From: RPQJ01 sp963777725
GTDB lineage: Bacteria; Pseudomonadota; Gammaproteobacteria; Steroidobacterales; Steroidobacteraceae
Direction of reading: 5' to 3'
Assembly: GCA_963777725.1 (NCBI GenBank)
Contig: CAVZRR010000011.1
Span: 1 to 64,000 of the forward strand
DNA length: 64,000 nt
Both the position numbers and the translations under genes were made by a program. Shown one piece after another: positions 46,115 to 55,130 of the stretch (position 1 is the first letter of the stretch; each line of letters opens with the position of its first letter). Under the pieces are notes generated by a model. That model was not told the DNA's origin and ran no database searches. It saw nothing but the letters and a program-made list of their open reading frames with translations.

Positions 46115-48319
46115 TTGTCTGCGAATTTCAGATATCGCGCGTTCATCAGCTACAGCCACAAGGACGAGAAGTGGGCGTCCTGGCTGCACAAGGCACTCGA
46201 GACGTACAGGGTGCCGAAGTACCTCGTCGGCCGGGTGACGCCGATGGGTTCCGTGCCGGCGCAAATGGGCAAGGTATTCCGTGACCGTGAGGAGCTGTCG
46301 TCCTCCCACAGTCTCGGAGCGGAGCTGACCCAGGCGCTGCAGGACTCGGCGAGCCAGATCGTCATCTGTTCGCCCAACGCGGCGCAGTCGCGCTGGACCA
46401 ACGAGGAGATCCTGACCTACAAGCGCCTGGGGCGGGAGAGCCGCATCTTCTGCCTGATCGTGGACGGCGAGCCGGGCACCGACGCCGAGTGCTTTCCGCC
46501 GGCCGTGCAGTTCCGGTTGGGGCCCGATGGCACGCTGTCCGGGCAGCCGGCCGAACCCATCGCAGCGGACGCCCGATCGCAGGGCGACGGCAAGCAGAAC
46601 GCGCTGCTCAAGCTGATTGCCGGCCTCCTGGGCGTTGGATTCGACGAGTTGAAGCAGCGCGAGCTGCAGCGACGGCATCGACGCATGATCGCGCTGGTCA
46701 CGGCTTCGATCGTCGGCATGACGATCACCTCCGGGCTGGCTGCCGCCGCATGGCTCGCCCGCAACCAGGCCGAGCGCGAGCGTGTCCGCGCGGAGACCGA
46801 AGCCGAGACTGCCCGGCAGACCACGGACTTTCTCGTCGGCCTGTTCGCGGTCTCCGACCCAAACGAGGCGCGCGGCAACTCCATCACGGCGCGCGAGATC
46901 CTCGACAAGGGCGCGCAGCGGGTCAGGACGGAACTGAGCACACAGCCGGCGATCCAGGCCACGCTGATGGAGACCATGGGGACGGTCTACACGAGCCTGG
47001 CGCTCTACCCACCGGCCACGTCGCTGCTCGACGGCGCCCTGCAGACGCGCCTCGAGCTTTACGGCGCGGACAGTCTCGAGGTGGCGCAATCGGCCGAAAA
47101 GCTGGGTGGGGTGCTGACGCTGACGGCGGAGTACGAGAAGGCGGAGATGCACTACCGCAAGGCGCTCGACCTGCGACAGAAGCTCATCGGACCCGAGCAT
47201 GTCGACATCGCCCGCAGCCAGTACCAGCTCGCCGACCTGCTCATGCGCAAGGGCGAGCACGAGGCCGCCGAGCCCCTGTTTCGAGAGGCGCTGGCGATGC
47301 GGCGCAAGCTGCTCGGTGGTGACGCCGTCGAAGTGGCGAAGAGCCTCGAAGGCCTGGCGATGAACTTCGTCAGCCAGAGCAAGTATGACGAAGCCCTGCC
47401 CGCGATGCGCCTGGCTGTCGAATTGCAGCGGAAACTGCACGCGGAACCACACACGGATCTGGCCGAGGCGCTGAGCAATCTCGGCGTGGTGTTGAGCGAC
47501 ATGGGCGAGTACGCTGAGTCCGAAAAGCTGTACCGCGAATCCTTGCAGATGAAGCGCGTGCTGCTCGGCGACATGCATCCGGAGATTGCGCTGAGCCTGA
47601 ACAACCTCGCGTACGCATTGACCGACCAGAAGAAATACGACGAAGCGGCATCGATGTTCCGCCAGGCCATTGGCATGCAGCGCAAGCTGCTTGGCGACGA
47701 CCACCCGGACATTGCCGCGGCGTTGAACAATCTTGCCTTCGTGCTGCACGACAAGGGCGATGCCGAGGGCGCCCGCAGGATGATGCAGGAGTCGCTCGAC
47801 ATGTATCGGCGCACGGTCGGGCCGGAGCATCCGTCGACGGCCCGCGGCATGGCCAACGCGGGCATGTGGCAGATGGAAGCGGGCGACTATGCGTCGGCCG
47901 AGCCGCTGCTGCGCGAGGCGCTGCAGATGCGCCGGAAACTGCTCGGCAACGAACATGCCGAGGTCGCGGGCTCGTTGATCCTCCTCGCCAGCCTGCTGGT
48001 CGAGACCGGGCGCTTCGAGGAGGCGCGGGTCGCCGCCGCGGAGGCCCGGGCGATCTGCCTGCAGGCGCTCGGTGCCGCCCACTGGCGCACGGCCGCGGCC
48101 ACCAGCGTCGAGGGCGCCGCGCTGCTGGGACTGGGGCAGACCGCGCAGGGCGCCAAGCTGTTGCTCGATGGGTTGGCCGCGCTGCGTGCCGATGACGGGG
48201 CGTTGACCTTTTACGTGGACAACGCGGCCCGCTGGTTGGCCGAGTACAACCGCAAGCGCAGCGGCGCAGCGGCATCGCCGAAACAGACGGTTATGTTGCA
48301 GCGCGAAATCCAGCGTTGA
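46115..48319 (+). CDS. TIR-domain protein with membrane helix and TPR repeats
   Basis: 734 residues from a TTG. An N-terminal TIR domain (2-135) opens FRYRAFISYSHKDEKWASWL and includes KVFRDREELSSSHSLGAELT and ICSPNAAQSRWTNEEI, where the glutamate of WTNEEI fits the catalytic position of NADase TIRs. A linker, one membrane helix (about 190-213, IALVTASIVGMTITSGLAAA), a coiled segment, then about nine TPR units of the 42-residue NB-ARC/kinesin-light-chain-like type (for example IALSLNNLAYALTDQKKYDE). The TPR part would bind a protein trigger and the TIR part would cleave NAD+ or build an adduct. No frame breaks, unlike both its neighbours. Confidence 0.85.
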   Translation: MSANFRYRAFISYSHKDEKWASWLHKALETYRVPKYLVGRVTPMGSVPAQMGKVFRDREELSSSHSLGAELTQALQDSASQIVICSPNAAQSRWTNEEILTYKRLGRESRIFCLIVDGEPGTDAECFPPAVQFRLGPDGTLSGQPAEPIAADARSQGDGKQNALLKLIAGLLGVGFDELKQRELQRRHRRMIALVTASIVGMTITSGLAAAAWLARNQAERERVRAETEAETARQTTDFLVGLFAVSDPNEARGNSITAREILDKGAQRVRTELSTQPAIQATLMETMGTVYTSLALYPPATSLLDGALQTRLELYGADSLEVAQSAEKLGGVLTLTAEYEKAEMHYRKALDLRQKLIGPEHVDIARSQYQLADLLMRKGEHEAAEPLFREALAMRRKLLGGDAVEVAKSLEGLAMNFVSQSKYDEALPAMRLAVELQRKLHAEPHTDLAEALSNLGVVLSDMGEYAESEKLYRESLQMKRVLLGDMHPEIALSLNNLAYALTDQKKYDEAASMFRQAIGMQRKLLGDDHPDIAAALNNLAFVLHDKGDAEGARRMMQESLDMYRRTVGPEHPSTARGMANAGMWQMEAGDYASAEPLLREALQMRRKLLGNEHAEVAGSLILLASLLVETGRFEEARVAAAEARAICLQALGAAHWRTAAATSVEGAALLGLGQTAQGAKLLLDGLAALRADDGALTFYVDNAARWLAEYNRKRSGAAASPKQTVMLQREIQR

Positions 48320-48338
48320 ACTTGACATAACACGCCGA

Positions 48339-48358
48339 CCGCAGTACCCGCGCTGCGG
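48339..48358 (+). other. Hairpin between the TIR gene and the lectin-like gene
   Basis: CCGCAG and CTGCGG pair around an 8-base loop, about 20 bases after the TIR stop. There is no T-run, so it is a weak terminator at best. The 207-base gap also holds a TTGACA near 48322 without a good -10. I see nothing else in it. Confidence 0.3.
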
Positions 48359-48526
48359 CCGGATTCGTGATACGTTTCGCACATCTTGGTCTTGGTCCAG
48401 ATCCCTGATGAGCGAGCGCCTCGTCGGGTGGACCACTGGTCTTGAAGGTCGCCACAAATGAAAAGCAATTGCGACTGTGACGACCACGCAGGCCATCCAC
48501 CTCGCGCGCAGCAAGGAAAAACTCAG

Positions 48527-50103
48527 ATGCACAAGACCATCAGCCTGTTTGCCGGTTTGACGGCGGTGTTTGCCATGGCATCGGCGCACGCTGGGTATGT
48601 CTGCCCCGACGTAACTCCGGTCAAGTTGACGGTCCCTAACAACATCAACCCCGAAACCGGGCATACGTTCGAGGTCTACAAGGCGGACGGGATTTGCTGG
48701 GAGGATGCCCGGGACTTTGTCGCAAGGTCTCGATGCGCAGGGCGGTCCCGATATCAAGCCGCACCTCGCGACCATCACCTCGTCCAGCGAGAACCAGTGG
48801 ATCGTCGACAATTTGCTGACCCCGGCGCTGATCGTGCCCACGACGCGACTAAGCCAGAGTCAGGTCTGGGTCGGTGGATCACCGGGATGCAACGGCTGCC
48901 GGCGGGTGGCGCTGGGAGAATAACGAAGGATCGTTTTCCGGCGCAAACGGCGGCACCCTCTTCACCAACTGGGCCGCGGCCAAGGTGAGCCCAACAACAG
49001 CGGGGGCGTCGAGAACTGGGTGACGCTCGGTCGCTACCGCGGACAATCTCTCCGGCTGGAACGACGAAGGCGCCGCTGTGGGCTCGATCGGTGGCTTCAT
49101 CGTCGAGTACGACACGCCGCGCACCATTGGTGAATGCGACGGCACCACCACCGAGGCCTGCACGACCATTCAAGGCCAAACGCTCGACGTTCCCGTCGGG
49201 GTCGTTCGACGGCGGGCGACAGCATCAAATTCACGGCCTTCGAATTCACCGATCCGCGTATCGATCCGACCACCGGAAAGTGCTCGGTAAATCGTGGACC
49301 GCTGAGTTTGTTCACGGATGCCGCATTTCGGGGCCGACGCGACGCTGACGATTCCCGCGTACCTGTGCGGTTCGCCCAGGTTCCTGGTCGTCAAGGTGGA
49401 CGCCACCGATCTCACCATCAGGAAGGGTGCCGTGGAGGTCGTGAACGACACGGATGAGGTACTGCCTGACAACGATTACGCGTGCTTTGATCCGATCCTG
49501 GGCAGCCTGAAGACGGGTGATCCGCGTTACTCCGCCGATCCGCAGAACCAGGACGTCGTCGTGTGGCAATCCACGGACCCGCGCTTGATGCTCGAAGAGC
49601 CTCCCGGCCCTCCTGTGTTGGTGTTGGGCCCAGCGCTGGCATTTATCCTGGGCACGGCGACCGAAGCCACCAATGGTTGCGGCAGCACCCGCGCAAAGGT
49701 CCGTACCGGCTCCTACTTCGTGGTCGGCATGCACATTGACTTCAATCGCAGCTTCCCGCTGGATCAAGCAGCGCACTACGAGGACTTCGTACAAGCTGAC
49801 CCAGTACAAGCTGGGCCTGCTGCAGACGTCCGTGCGCAACGCGCGCTCGGTCGGCGCGATCAAGAATCGCTGACGCGCAGGCGATGGAATCGCAGGTACG
49901 CAACGCGATCAGCGCGATGAATGCAGGCAATCCGGTATCCGCACTCACATCGATGAGGCAGTTCCTGAAGAAAGTGAATGATTCGAAGCTACTTCTTCCC
50001 GAACGAGATCACGGCAAAATACAACTACAACGGCGATCACTTGATGCGCGGCGAGAACATTGCGTTCACGCTGCGGGTCAAGGTCATTCCCTACGCTCCG
50101 TAA
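48527..50103 (+). CDS. Secreted C-type-lectin-like protein, about ten frame breaks
   Basis: About 522 residues after repair. Signal peptide MHKTISLFAGLTAVFAMASA with AHAG at the cut, then a C-type lectin-like domain. It shows CWEDARDFVASLDAQGGPD, HLATITSSSENQWIVDNLL, QVWVGG, GWRWENNEGSFSGANGG, the sugar/calcium-type EPN in AKGEPNNSGGVENWVTLG, and the WND motif in NLSGWNDEGA. The remaining 330 residues form a beta-rich part (FTAFEFTDPRIDPTTGKCSV) and a helical tail with VRNAISAMNAGNPVSALTSM, ending LRVKVIPYAP. Breaks lie near 48724, 48902, 48980, 49042, 49200, 49224, 49329, 49787, 49873 and 49988; nine need a base removed and one a base added. The EPN set suggests mannose-type binding in the family. 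Confidence 0.68.
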
Positions 50104-50291
50104 CCGCGGCGGGGAAGCGGCGTTGCGCGTCGATCGGCGCCGCTTCCCTGGCCAGGCTGTGAATTACTGCAGCGCAGCAGCGAACGAATCCGCCGCCCGC
50201 TGAGTCATCCTTTGGTCGAATGACCCATCCGGTAACCGACGACGCCGCTGGCTATACTCCGTTGACCGACGGCGCCACCGGGGAGCGGGCC

Positions 50292-50711
50292 ATGGCCTAT
50301 GACCGCAACAACGTGTTTGCCCGCATCGTGCGTGGCGAGATCCCGGCCCACAAGGTCTTCGAGGACGAGCACACGCTGGCGTTCATGGACGTGATGCCGC
50401 AGGCCGACGGCCACACGCTGGTGATCCCGAAGGCCGAGGCGGAAAACATCTTCGACCTGCCGGGCCCCGCGCTGGCGGCGACGATCCTGACCACGCAGCG
50501 CGTGGCGCGGGCCGTGCAGAAGGCCTTCGCCGCGCCCGGCATCCTGATCGCGCAACTGAACGGGCCCGCGGCGGGACAAAGCGTGTTTCACATTCACTTT
50601 CACGTGCTGCCGCGCCACGAGGGCCTCGACCTGCGCTTCCACGCGCGGGGCATGGCCGATCCGGCGCTGCTGGGCGCGCACGCGGAAAAGGTGCGGGCCG
50701 CGCTCGACTGA
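50292..50711 (+). CDS. HIT-family (histidine triad) nucleotide hydrolase
   Basis: 139 residues. The histidine triad is HIHFHVLPRH (HxHxHxx pattern) and the N-terminus NVFARIVRGEIPAHKVFEDE is the usual HIT start. Acts on nucleotide phosphoramidates or Ap4A-like substrates in the cytoplasm. ATG at 50292 is preferred over an upstream ATG at 50220. It precedes acsA by 42 bases and may be co-transcribed with it. Confidence 0.9.
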   Translation: MAYDRNNVFARIVRGEIPAHKVFEDEHTLAFMDVMPQADGHTLVIPKAEAENIFDLPGPALAATILTTQRVARAVQKAFAAPGILIAQLNGPAAGQSVFHIHFHVLPRHEGLDLRFHARGMADPALLGAHAEKVRAALD

Positions 50712-50753
50712 GGCGGTGGCGAGTACAAGGGACGAGACTACGGGGAGAGGAAC

Positions 50754-52691
50754 ATGAGCAAGCTCTACGAAGTGCCGCAGGAGTTCGCCGCGCGGGCGCG
50801 GATCCGGCAGGACGATTACCGGCGGATGTACGCGGAGTCGGTCAGCGACTCGGCCGGATTCTGGGGCCGCATGGGCCGCCGGCTGGACTGGATCCGCCCG
50901 TACACGCAGGTCCGCGACGTGAGCTACGACGCCGCCGATTTCCGCATCCGCTGGTACCACGACGGCCAGCTCAACGTCGCGGCGAACTGCCTCGACCGAC
51001 ATCTCGCGACGCGCGGCGACCAGGCCGCGATCATCTGGGAAGGCGACGATCCGACCCAGACCGAGACGATCACCTATCGCGAGCTCTATCACCGCGTCTG
51101 CCGGCTCGCGAACGCGCTGCGCTCGCTCGGCGTGCAGAAGGGCGATCGCGTCACGATCTACCTGCCGATGATCCCCGAGGCCGCGGTCGCGATGCTCGCC
51201 TGCGCCCGCATCGGCGCAATCCATTCCGTGGTGTTCGGCGGGTTCTCGCCGGACTCGCTGTCGGGTCGCATTTCCGACTGCGCATCCACGGTCGTGATCA
51301 CGGCCGACGAGGGTGTGCGCGGCGGCAAGAAGGTGCCGCTCAAGGCCAACGTGGACCAGGCGCTCGCGAGCCCGGGCACCGAGACCGTGCAGCACGTGCT
51401 GGTCGTGAAGCGCACTGGTACCTCGGTCGCGATGTACCGCCGTGACCGCTGGTACAGCGAGGTCGTCGACGGCCAGCCGGACGAGTGCGAGCCGGTGGCC
51501 ATGGACGCCGAGGATCCGTTGTTCATCCTCTACACGTCGGGCTCGACCGGCAAGCCGAAGGGCGTGCTGCACACGACCGGCGGCTACCTCGTCTATGCGG
51601 CCCTGACGCACGAAGCGGTCTTCGATATCCGCGACGGGGACGTCTTCTGGTGCACCGCGGACGTCGGCTGGGTGACCGGCCACAGCTACGTCGTCTACGG
51701 TCCGCTCGCGAACGGCGCGACCTCGCTGATGTTCGAGGGCGTGCCGAACTACCCGGACACGAGCCGCTTCTGGCAGGTCGTCGACAAGCACCAGGTCACG
51801 GTCTTCTACACCGCGCCCACCGCGCTGCGCGCGCTGATGCGCGAGGGCGACGGCCCGGTCAAGAAGTCTTCGCGCAAGTCGCTGCGCCTGCTCGGCACCG
51901 TGGGCGAGCCGATCAATCCGGAAGCCTGGGAGTGGTACCACCGCGTGGTGGGCGAGGATCGGTGCCCGATCGTCGACACGTGGTGGCAGACCGAGACCGG
52001 CGGCATCCTGATCACGCCGTTGCCGGGCGCGATCGCGCAGAAGCCGGGCTCCGCGACGTTGCCCTTCTTCGGCGTCCAGCCGGCGATCGTCGACAACGAG
52101 GGCCACGTGCAGGACGGCGCCTGCGAGGGCAACCTCGTGATCACGGACAGCTGGCCCGGCCAGATGCGCACGGTGTTCGGCGATCACCAGCGCTTCATCG
52201 ACACGTACTTCCGGACGTTTCCCGGCCGCTATTTCACCGGCGACGGTGCCAAGCGCGACGAGGACGGCTACTACTGGATCACCGGCCGCGTGGACGACGT
52301 GCTGAACGTCGCCGGCCACCGCCTCGGCACGGCCGAGGTCGAGAGCGCGCTCGTCGCGCACGCGCAAGTCGCAGAGGCGGCCGTGGTCGGTTGCCCGCAC
52401 GACATCAAGGGCCAGGGCATCTACGCCTACGTCACGCTGGTGTTCGACGCGGAGCCGACCGAGGCACTGCGCAAGGAACTGCGCGACTGGGTGCGGCGCG
52501 AGATCGGGCCCATCGCGACACCGGACTTCATCCAGTGGGCGCCGGGCCTGCCGAAGACGCGCTCCGGCAAGATCATGCGCCGCATCCTGCGCAAGATCGC
52601 CGCGAACGAGCACGACCAGCTCGGCGACATCTCGACGCTGGCCGACCCGTCGGTGGTCGCGCAGCTCGTCGAGGAGCGGATGAACCGCTGA
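50754..52691 (+). CDS. acsA: Acetyl-CoA synthetase
   Basis: 645 residues, standard for AMP-forming acetyl-CoA synthetase (E. coli 652). Acetate + ATP + CoA gives acetyl-CoA. The adenylate motif is YTSGSTGKPKGV, the acyl pocket carries VDTWWQTETGGIL, and the C-terminal lysine for adenylation and regulatory acetylation is in TRSGKIMRRILRKIA. GGGGAGAGG-type purine run just before the ATG is a good ribosome site. It is followed by a hairpin and the yjcH-actP operon, so import and activation of acetate are encoded together. Confidence 0.96.
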   Translation: MSKLYEVPQEFAARARIRQDDYRRMYAESVSDSAGFWGRMGRRLDWIRPYTQVRDVSYDAADFRIRWYHDGQLNVAANCLDRHLATRGDQAAIIWEGDDPTQTETITYRELYHRVCRLANALRSLGVQKGDRVTIYLPMIPEAAVAMLACARIGAIHSVVFGGFSPDSLSGRISDCASTVVITADEGVRGGKKVPLKANVDQALASPGTETVQHVLVVKRTGTSVAMYRRDRWYSEVVDGQPDECEPVAMDAEDPLFILYTSGSTGKPKGVLHTTGGYLVYAALTHEAVFDIRDGDVFWCTADVGWVTGHSYVVYGPLANGATSLMFEGVPNYPDTSRFWQVVDKHQVTVFYTAPTALRALMREGDGPVKKSSRKSLRLLGTVGEPINPEAWEWYHRVVGEDRCPIVDTWWQTETGGILITPLPGAIAQKPGSATLPFFGVQPAIVDNEGHVQDGACEGNLVITDSWPGQMRTVFGDHQRFIDTYFRTFPGRYFTGDGAKRDEDGYYWITGRVDDVLNVAGHRLGTAEVESALVAHAQVAEAAVVGCPHDIKGQGIYAYVTLVFDAEPTEALRKELRDWVRREIGPIATPDFIQWAPGLPKTRSGKIMRRILRKIAANEHDQLGDISTLADPSVVAQLVEERMNR

Positions 52692-52706
52692 GCCAGGCCC
52701 ACGGGG

Positions 52707-52736
52707 AGCGGCCTTAGTCCATCGTCTAAGGCCGCT
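52707..52736 (+). terminator. Hairpin after acsA, overlapping a possible operator
   Basis: AGCGGCCTTAG and CTAAGGCCGCT form a perfect 11-base stem around an 8-base loop, 16 bases after the acsA stop. No T-run follows, so it may act as a processing or attenuating hairpin. Its right arm holds TCGTCTAAGG, which is nearly repeated upstream of the DUF4212 gene, so the dyad might also be a binding site. Confidence 0.5.
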
Positions 52737-52848
52737 GGCCTGCTGCGGCTTCCCCGTACAACGAATGACGGAGAGGTTCCGACCGGGCTACCTGTTAGAT
52801 TAGCCGCGCGCACTGCCACGATCCCCAGGCACCTCCAGGAGAGCACTC

Positions 52849-53172
52849 ATGGCCCCGCCTCCAACCATCGACTGGGATAAGGTCATCGCCGATCCGCGCT
52901 TCCAGGAGCTGCACCGCAAGAAGCAGACGTTCCTGACCACGTTGATGATCGTCTCGGTGGTGTTTTATTTCCTGCTGCCGATCGGCGCCGCGTACTTCCA
53001 GGACCTCTACCGAGTCAAGGTCTGGGGCGTCATCAACTTCGGCCTGTTGTTCGCGCTGACCCAGTTCATCGTCGCGTGGGGGATCGCGTACTTCTACTCG
53101 TGGCGCGCCAACCGGGACTTCGATCGGATGGCGCGCGAGCTCGCGGCACACTACGAAAAGAAGGTGGGCTGA
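52849..53172 (+). CDS. yjcH: DUF485 small membrane protein (YjcH)
   Basis: 107 residues, two helices. DPRFQELHRKKQTFLTTLMI and FALTQFIVAWGIAYFYSWRA are the DUF485 blocks. Encoded 3 bases before actP as in E. coli (yjcH-actP), and presumed to be an accessory subunit of the symporter. Confidence 0.92.
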   Translation: MAPPPTIDWDKVIADPRFQELHRKKQTFLTTLMIVSVVFYFLLPIGAAYFQDLYRVKVWGVINFGLLFALTQFIVAWGIAYFYSWRANRDFDRMARELAAHYEKKVG

Positions 53173-53175
53173 GCC

Positions 53176-55086
53176 ATGAATACGCAGCATCGACGATGGA
53201 TCGCGTGGGCGCTCGCGGGCGTCCTGGTCATATCGAGCGGTACGGCGCTCGCGCAGGGCGCCGTGGCACCGGAGTACCGCTGGCTGACGTTCGCGGTGTT
53301 CGCGGCAATCATCTCGCTCACGATGTACGTCACCTACCTTGCCGCGAAACGCGTCAAGACGGCGTCGGACTTCTACACGGCGGGCGGCGGGATCACCGGT
53401 CTGCAGAACGGCTGGGCGATCGCCGGCGACTATCTGTCGGCCGCTTCGTTTCTCGGCATCGCGGGCCTGATCTCGCAATACGGCTACGACGGCTTCATGT
53501 ACTCCGTCGGCTGGCTCGTCGCGTACATCACGGTGCTGCTGGTGATCGCCGAGCCCTGCCGCAACATCGGCCGCTACACGCTCCCCGACATTCTCGCCTA
53601 CCGCAATGACCCGAAGGCGATGCGCATCGTCGGGGCGCTGTCGGTGATCACCGTCTCGACGTTCTACCTGACTGCGCAGATGGTGGGCGGCGGCGTGCTG
53701 GTCAAGACGCTGATCGGCATCGACTACGAGGTCTCGGTGATTGCCGTGGGCATCTTGATGCTGGGCTACGTGCTGTTCGGCGGCATGGTGGCGACGACGT
53801 GGGTCCAGATCATCAAGGCCATCCTGCTCGTGATCGCGTCGCTGGTGCTCGTCGTGCTGGTCTGGCTGCCCTACGGATTCTCGCTGCCGGCCTTCCTGCA
53901 GGACGTGGTGGGTGATCCCAAGGTACAGGCGCGCGTCGCATCGTTGCTCGGTGACCCGGCCCGCAACATGTCGGCGATCGAGCTCGGCCAGCGCTTCCTC
54001 GAGCCGGGCCTGTACTTCAAGAGCCCGATCGACCAGGTCTCGCTCGGCATGGCGCTGGTGTTCGGCACGGCCGGCCTGCCGCACATCCTGATGCGCTTCT
54101 TCACGGTGCCGACCGCGCAGCAGGCCCGCAAGTCGGTGGTCTGGGCCATGGCCATCATCGGCGGCTTCTACGTGCTGACGCTGTTCCTCGGCTTCGGCGC
54201 CGCGAAGCACGTCGGCCCGGCCGCGATCGCCGCGGTCGACGCCGGCGGCAACATGGCGGGTCCGCTGCTCGCGCAGTTCCTCGGCGGCGGCCCGAACTCG
54301 TTCCTCGGCAACTTCATGCTGGCGTTCGTCTCGGCCGTGGCGTTCGCGACGATCGTCGCGGTGGTGGCGGGCCTGGTGCTGGCGGCCGCCTCGGCGATCG
54401 CGCACGACCTGTACGTTGGCGTGTACCACGGCGGCGACACCGTCCCGCCGCAGCAGCAGGTGCGCGCGGCGCGTATCGCAACGGTGCTCGTAGGCGCCCT
54501 GGCGATCACGATCGGCATCGCCGCCAAGGGCCAGAACGTCGCGCATCTCGTGGCGCTGGCGTTCGCGGTGGCCGCCTCGGCCAACTTCCCCTGCGTGCTG
54601 CTGACGCTGTACTGGAAGCGCTGCAGCACCGGCGGCATCGTCGCCGGCATGATCGTCGGCACGGTGCTCGCGGTGGGCCTCACGCTGGTGTCGCCCAACG
54701 TCACCTATCCGAAGGTCGTCAAGGCGGCGGCGCAGAAGGTGCTCGACGGTGAGGCCGACAAGCGCGCGGCGATCGAGGCCGCGCTGGCCTCGGCCGACAC
54801 GGTGGCTGCAGGGCAGGCGAAGCTCAACCTTGCGCTGCTCGACAAGGCCGTGCAGAAGGCGAACGACGACCTCGTCAAGTTCGCGGGGCGCGAGACATCG
54901 TTCCTCGGTCTCGAGAAGCCGCTGTTCCAGCTCAAGAACCCGGGCATCATCTCGATCCCGCTCGGGTTCCTTGCGGTGCTGCTCGGTTCGCTGCTGTTCC
55001 GCGACAAGCGCTCCGAGGCGCTCTGGCCGGAGGTCTACGCGCGGCAGAATACCGGCATCCTGGCGTCCAAGGCGGCCTCCCACTGA
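53176..55086 (+). CDS. actP: Cation/acetate symporter ActP, long form
   Basis: 636 residues, sodium:solute symporter family, about thirteen helices after a signal-like start (GVLVISSGTALAQG). Family blocks are TASDFYTAGGGITGLQNGWA and GLPHILMRFFTVPTAQQARK. Compared with E. coli ActP (549) it has extra sequence: one insert near 235-285 and a charged, alanine-rich segment around 520-590 (KVLDGEADKRAAIEAALASA) that is outside the membrane. This long form is typical of many proteobacteria. It imports acetate and glycolate-like acids. Confidence 0.93.
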   Translation: MNTQHRRWIAWALAGVLVISSGTALAQGAVAPEYRWLTFAVFAAIISLTMYVTYLAAKRVKTASDFYTAGGGITGLQNGWAIAGDYLSAASFLGIAGLISQYGYDGFMYSVGWLVAYITVLLVIAEPCRNIGRYTLPDILAYRNDPKAMRIVGALSVITVSTFYLTAQMVGGGVLVKTLIGIDYEVSVIAVGILMLGYVLFGGMVATTWVQIIKAILLVIASLVLVVLVWLPYGFSLPAFLQDVVGDPKVQARVASLLGDPARNMSAIELGQRFLEPGLYFKSPIDQVSLGMALVFGTAGLPHILMRFFTVPTAQQARKSVVWAMAIIGGFYVLTLFLGFGAAKHVGPAAIAAVDAGGNMAGPLLAQFLGGGPNSFLGNFMLAFVSAVAFATIVAVVAGLVLAAASAIAHDLYVGVYHGGDTVPPQQQVRAARIATVLVGALAITIGIAAKGQNVAHLVALAFAVAASANFPCVLLTLYWKRCSTGGIVAGMIVGTVLAVGLTLVSPNVTYPKVVKAAAQKVLDGEADKRAAIEAALASADTVAAGQAKLNLALLDKAVQKANDDLVKFAGRETSFLGLEKPLFQLKNPGIISIPLGFLAVLLGSLLFRDKRSEALWPEVYARQNTGILASKAASH

Positions 55087-55130
55087 GCGAGGCGGTGCAT
55101 TGACGGCGGGGCGGGTGTAGCGTCCGGAAC

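Noticed and set aside
48527..50103. Diversity-generating retroelement target (C-type lectin fold)
   Set aside because: No reverse transcriptase, accessory gene or template repeat could be seen in the window, and the breaks are indels, not adenine-specific changes.
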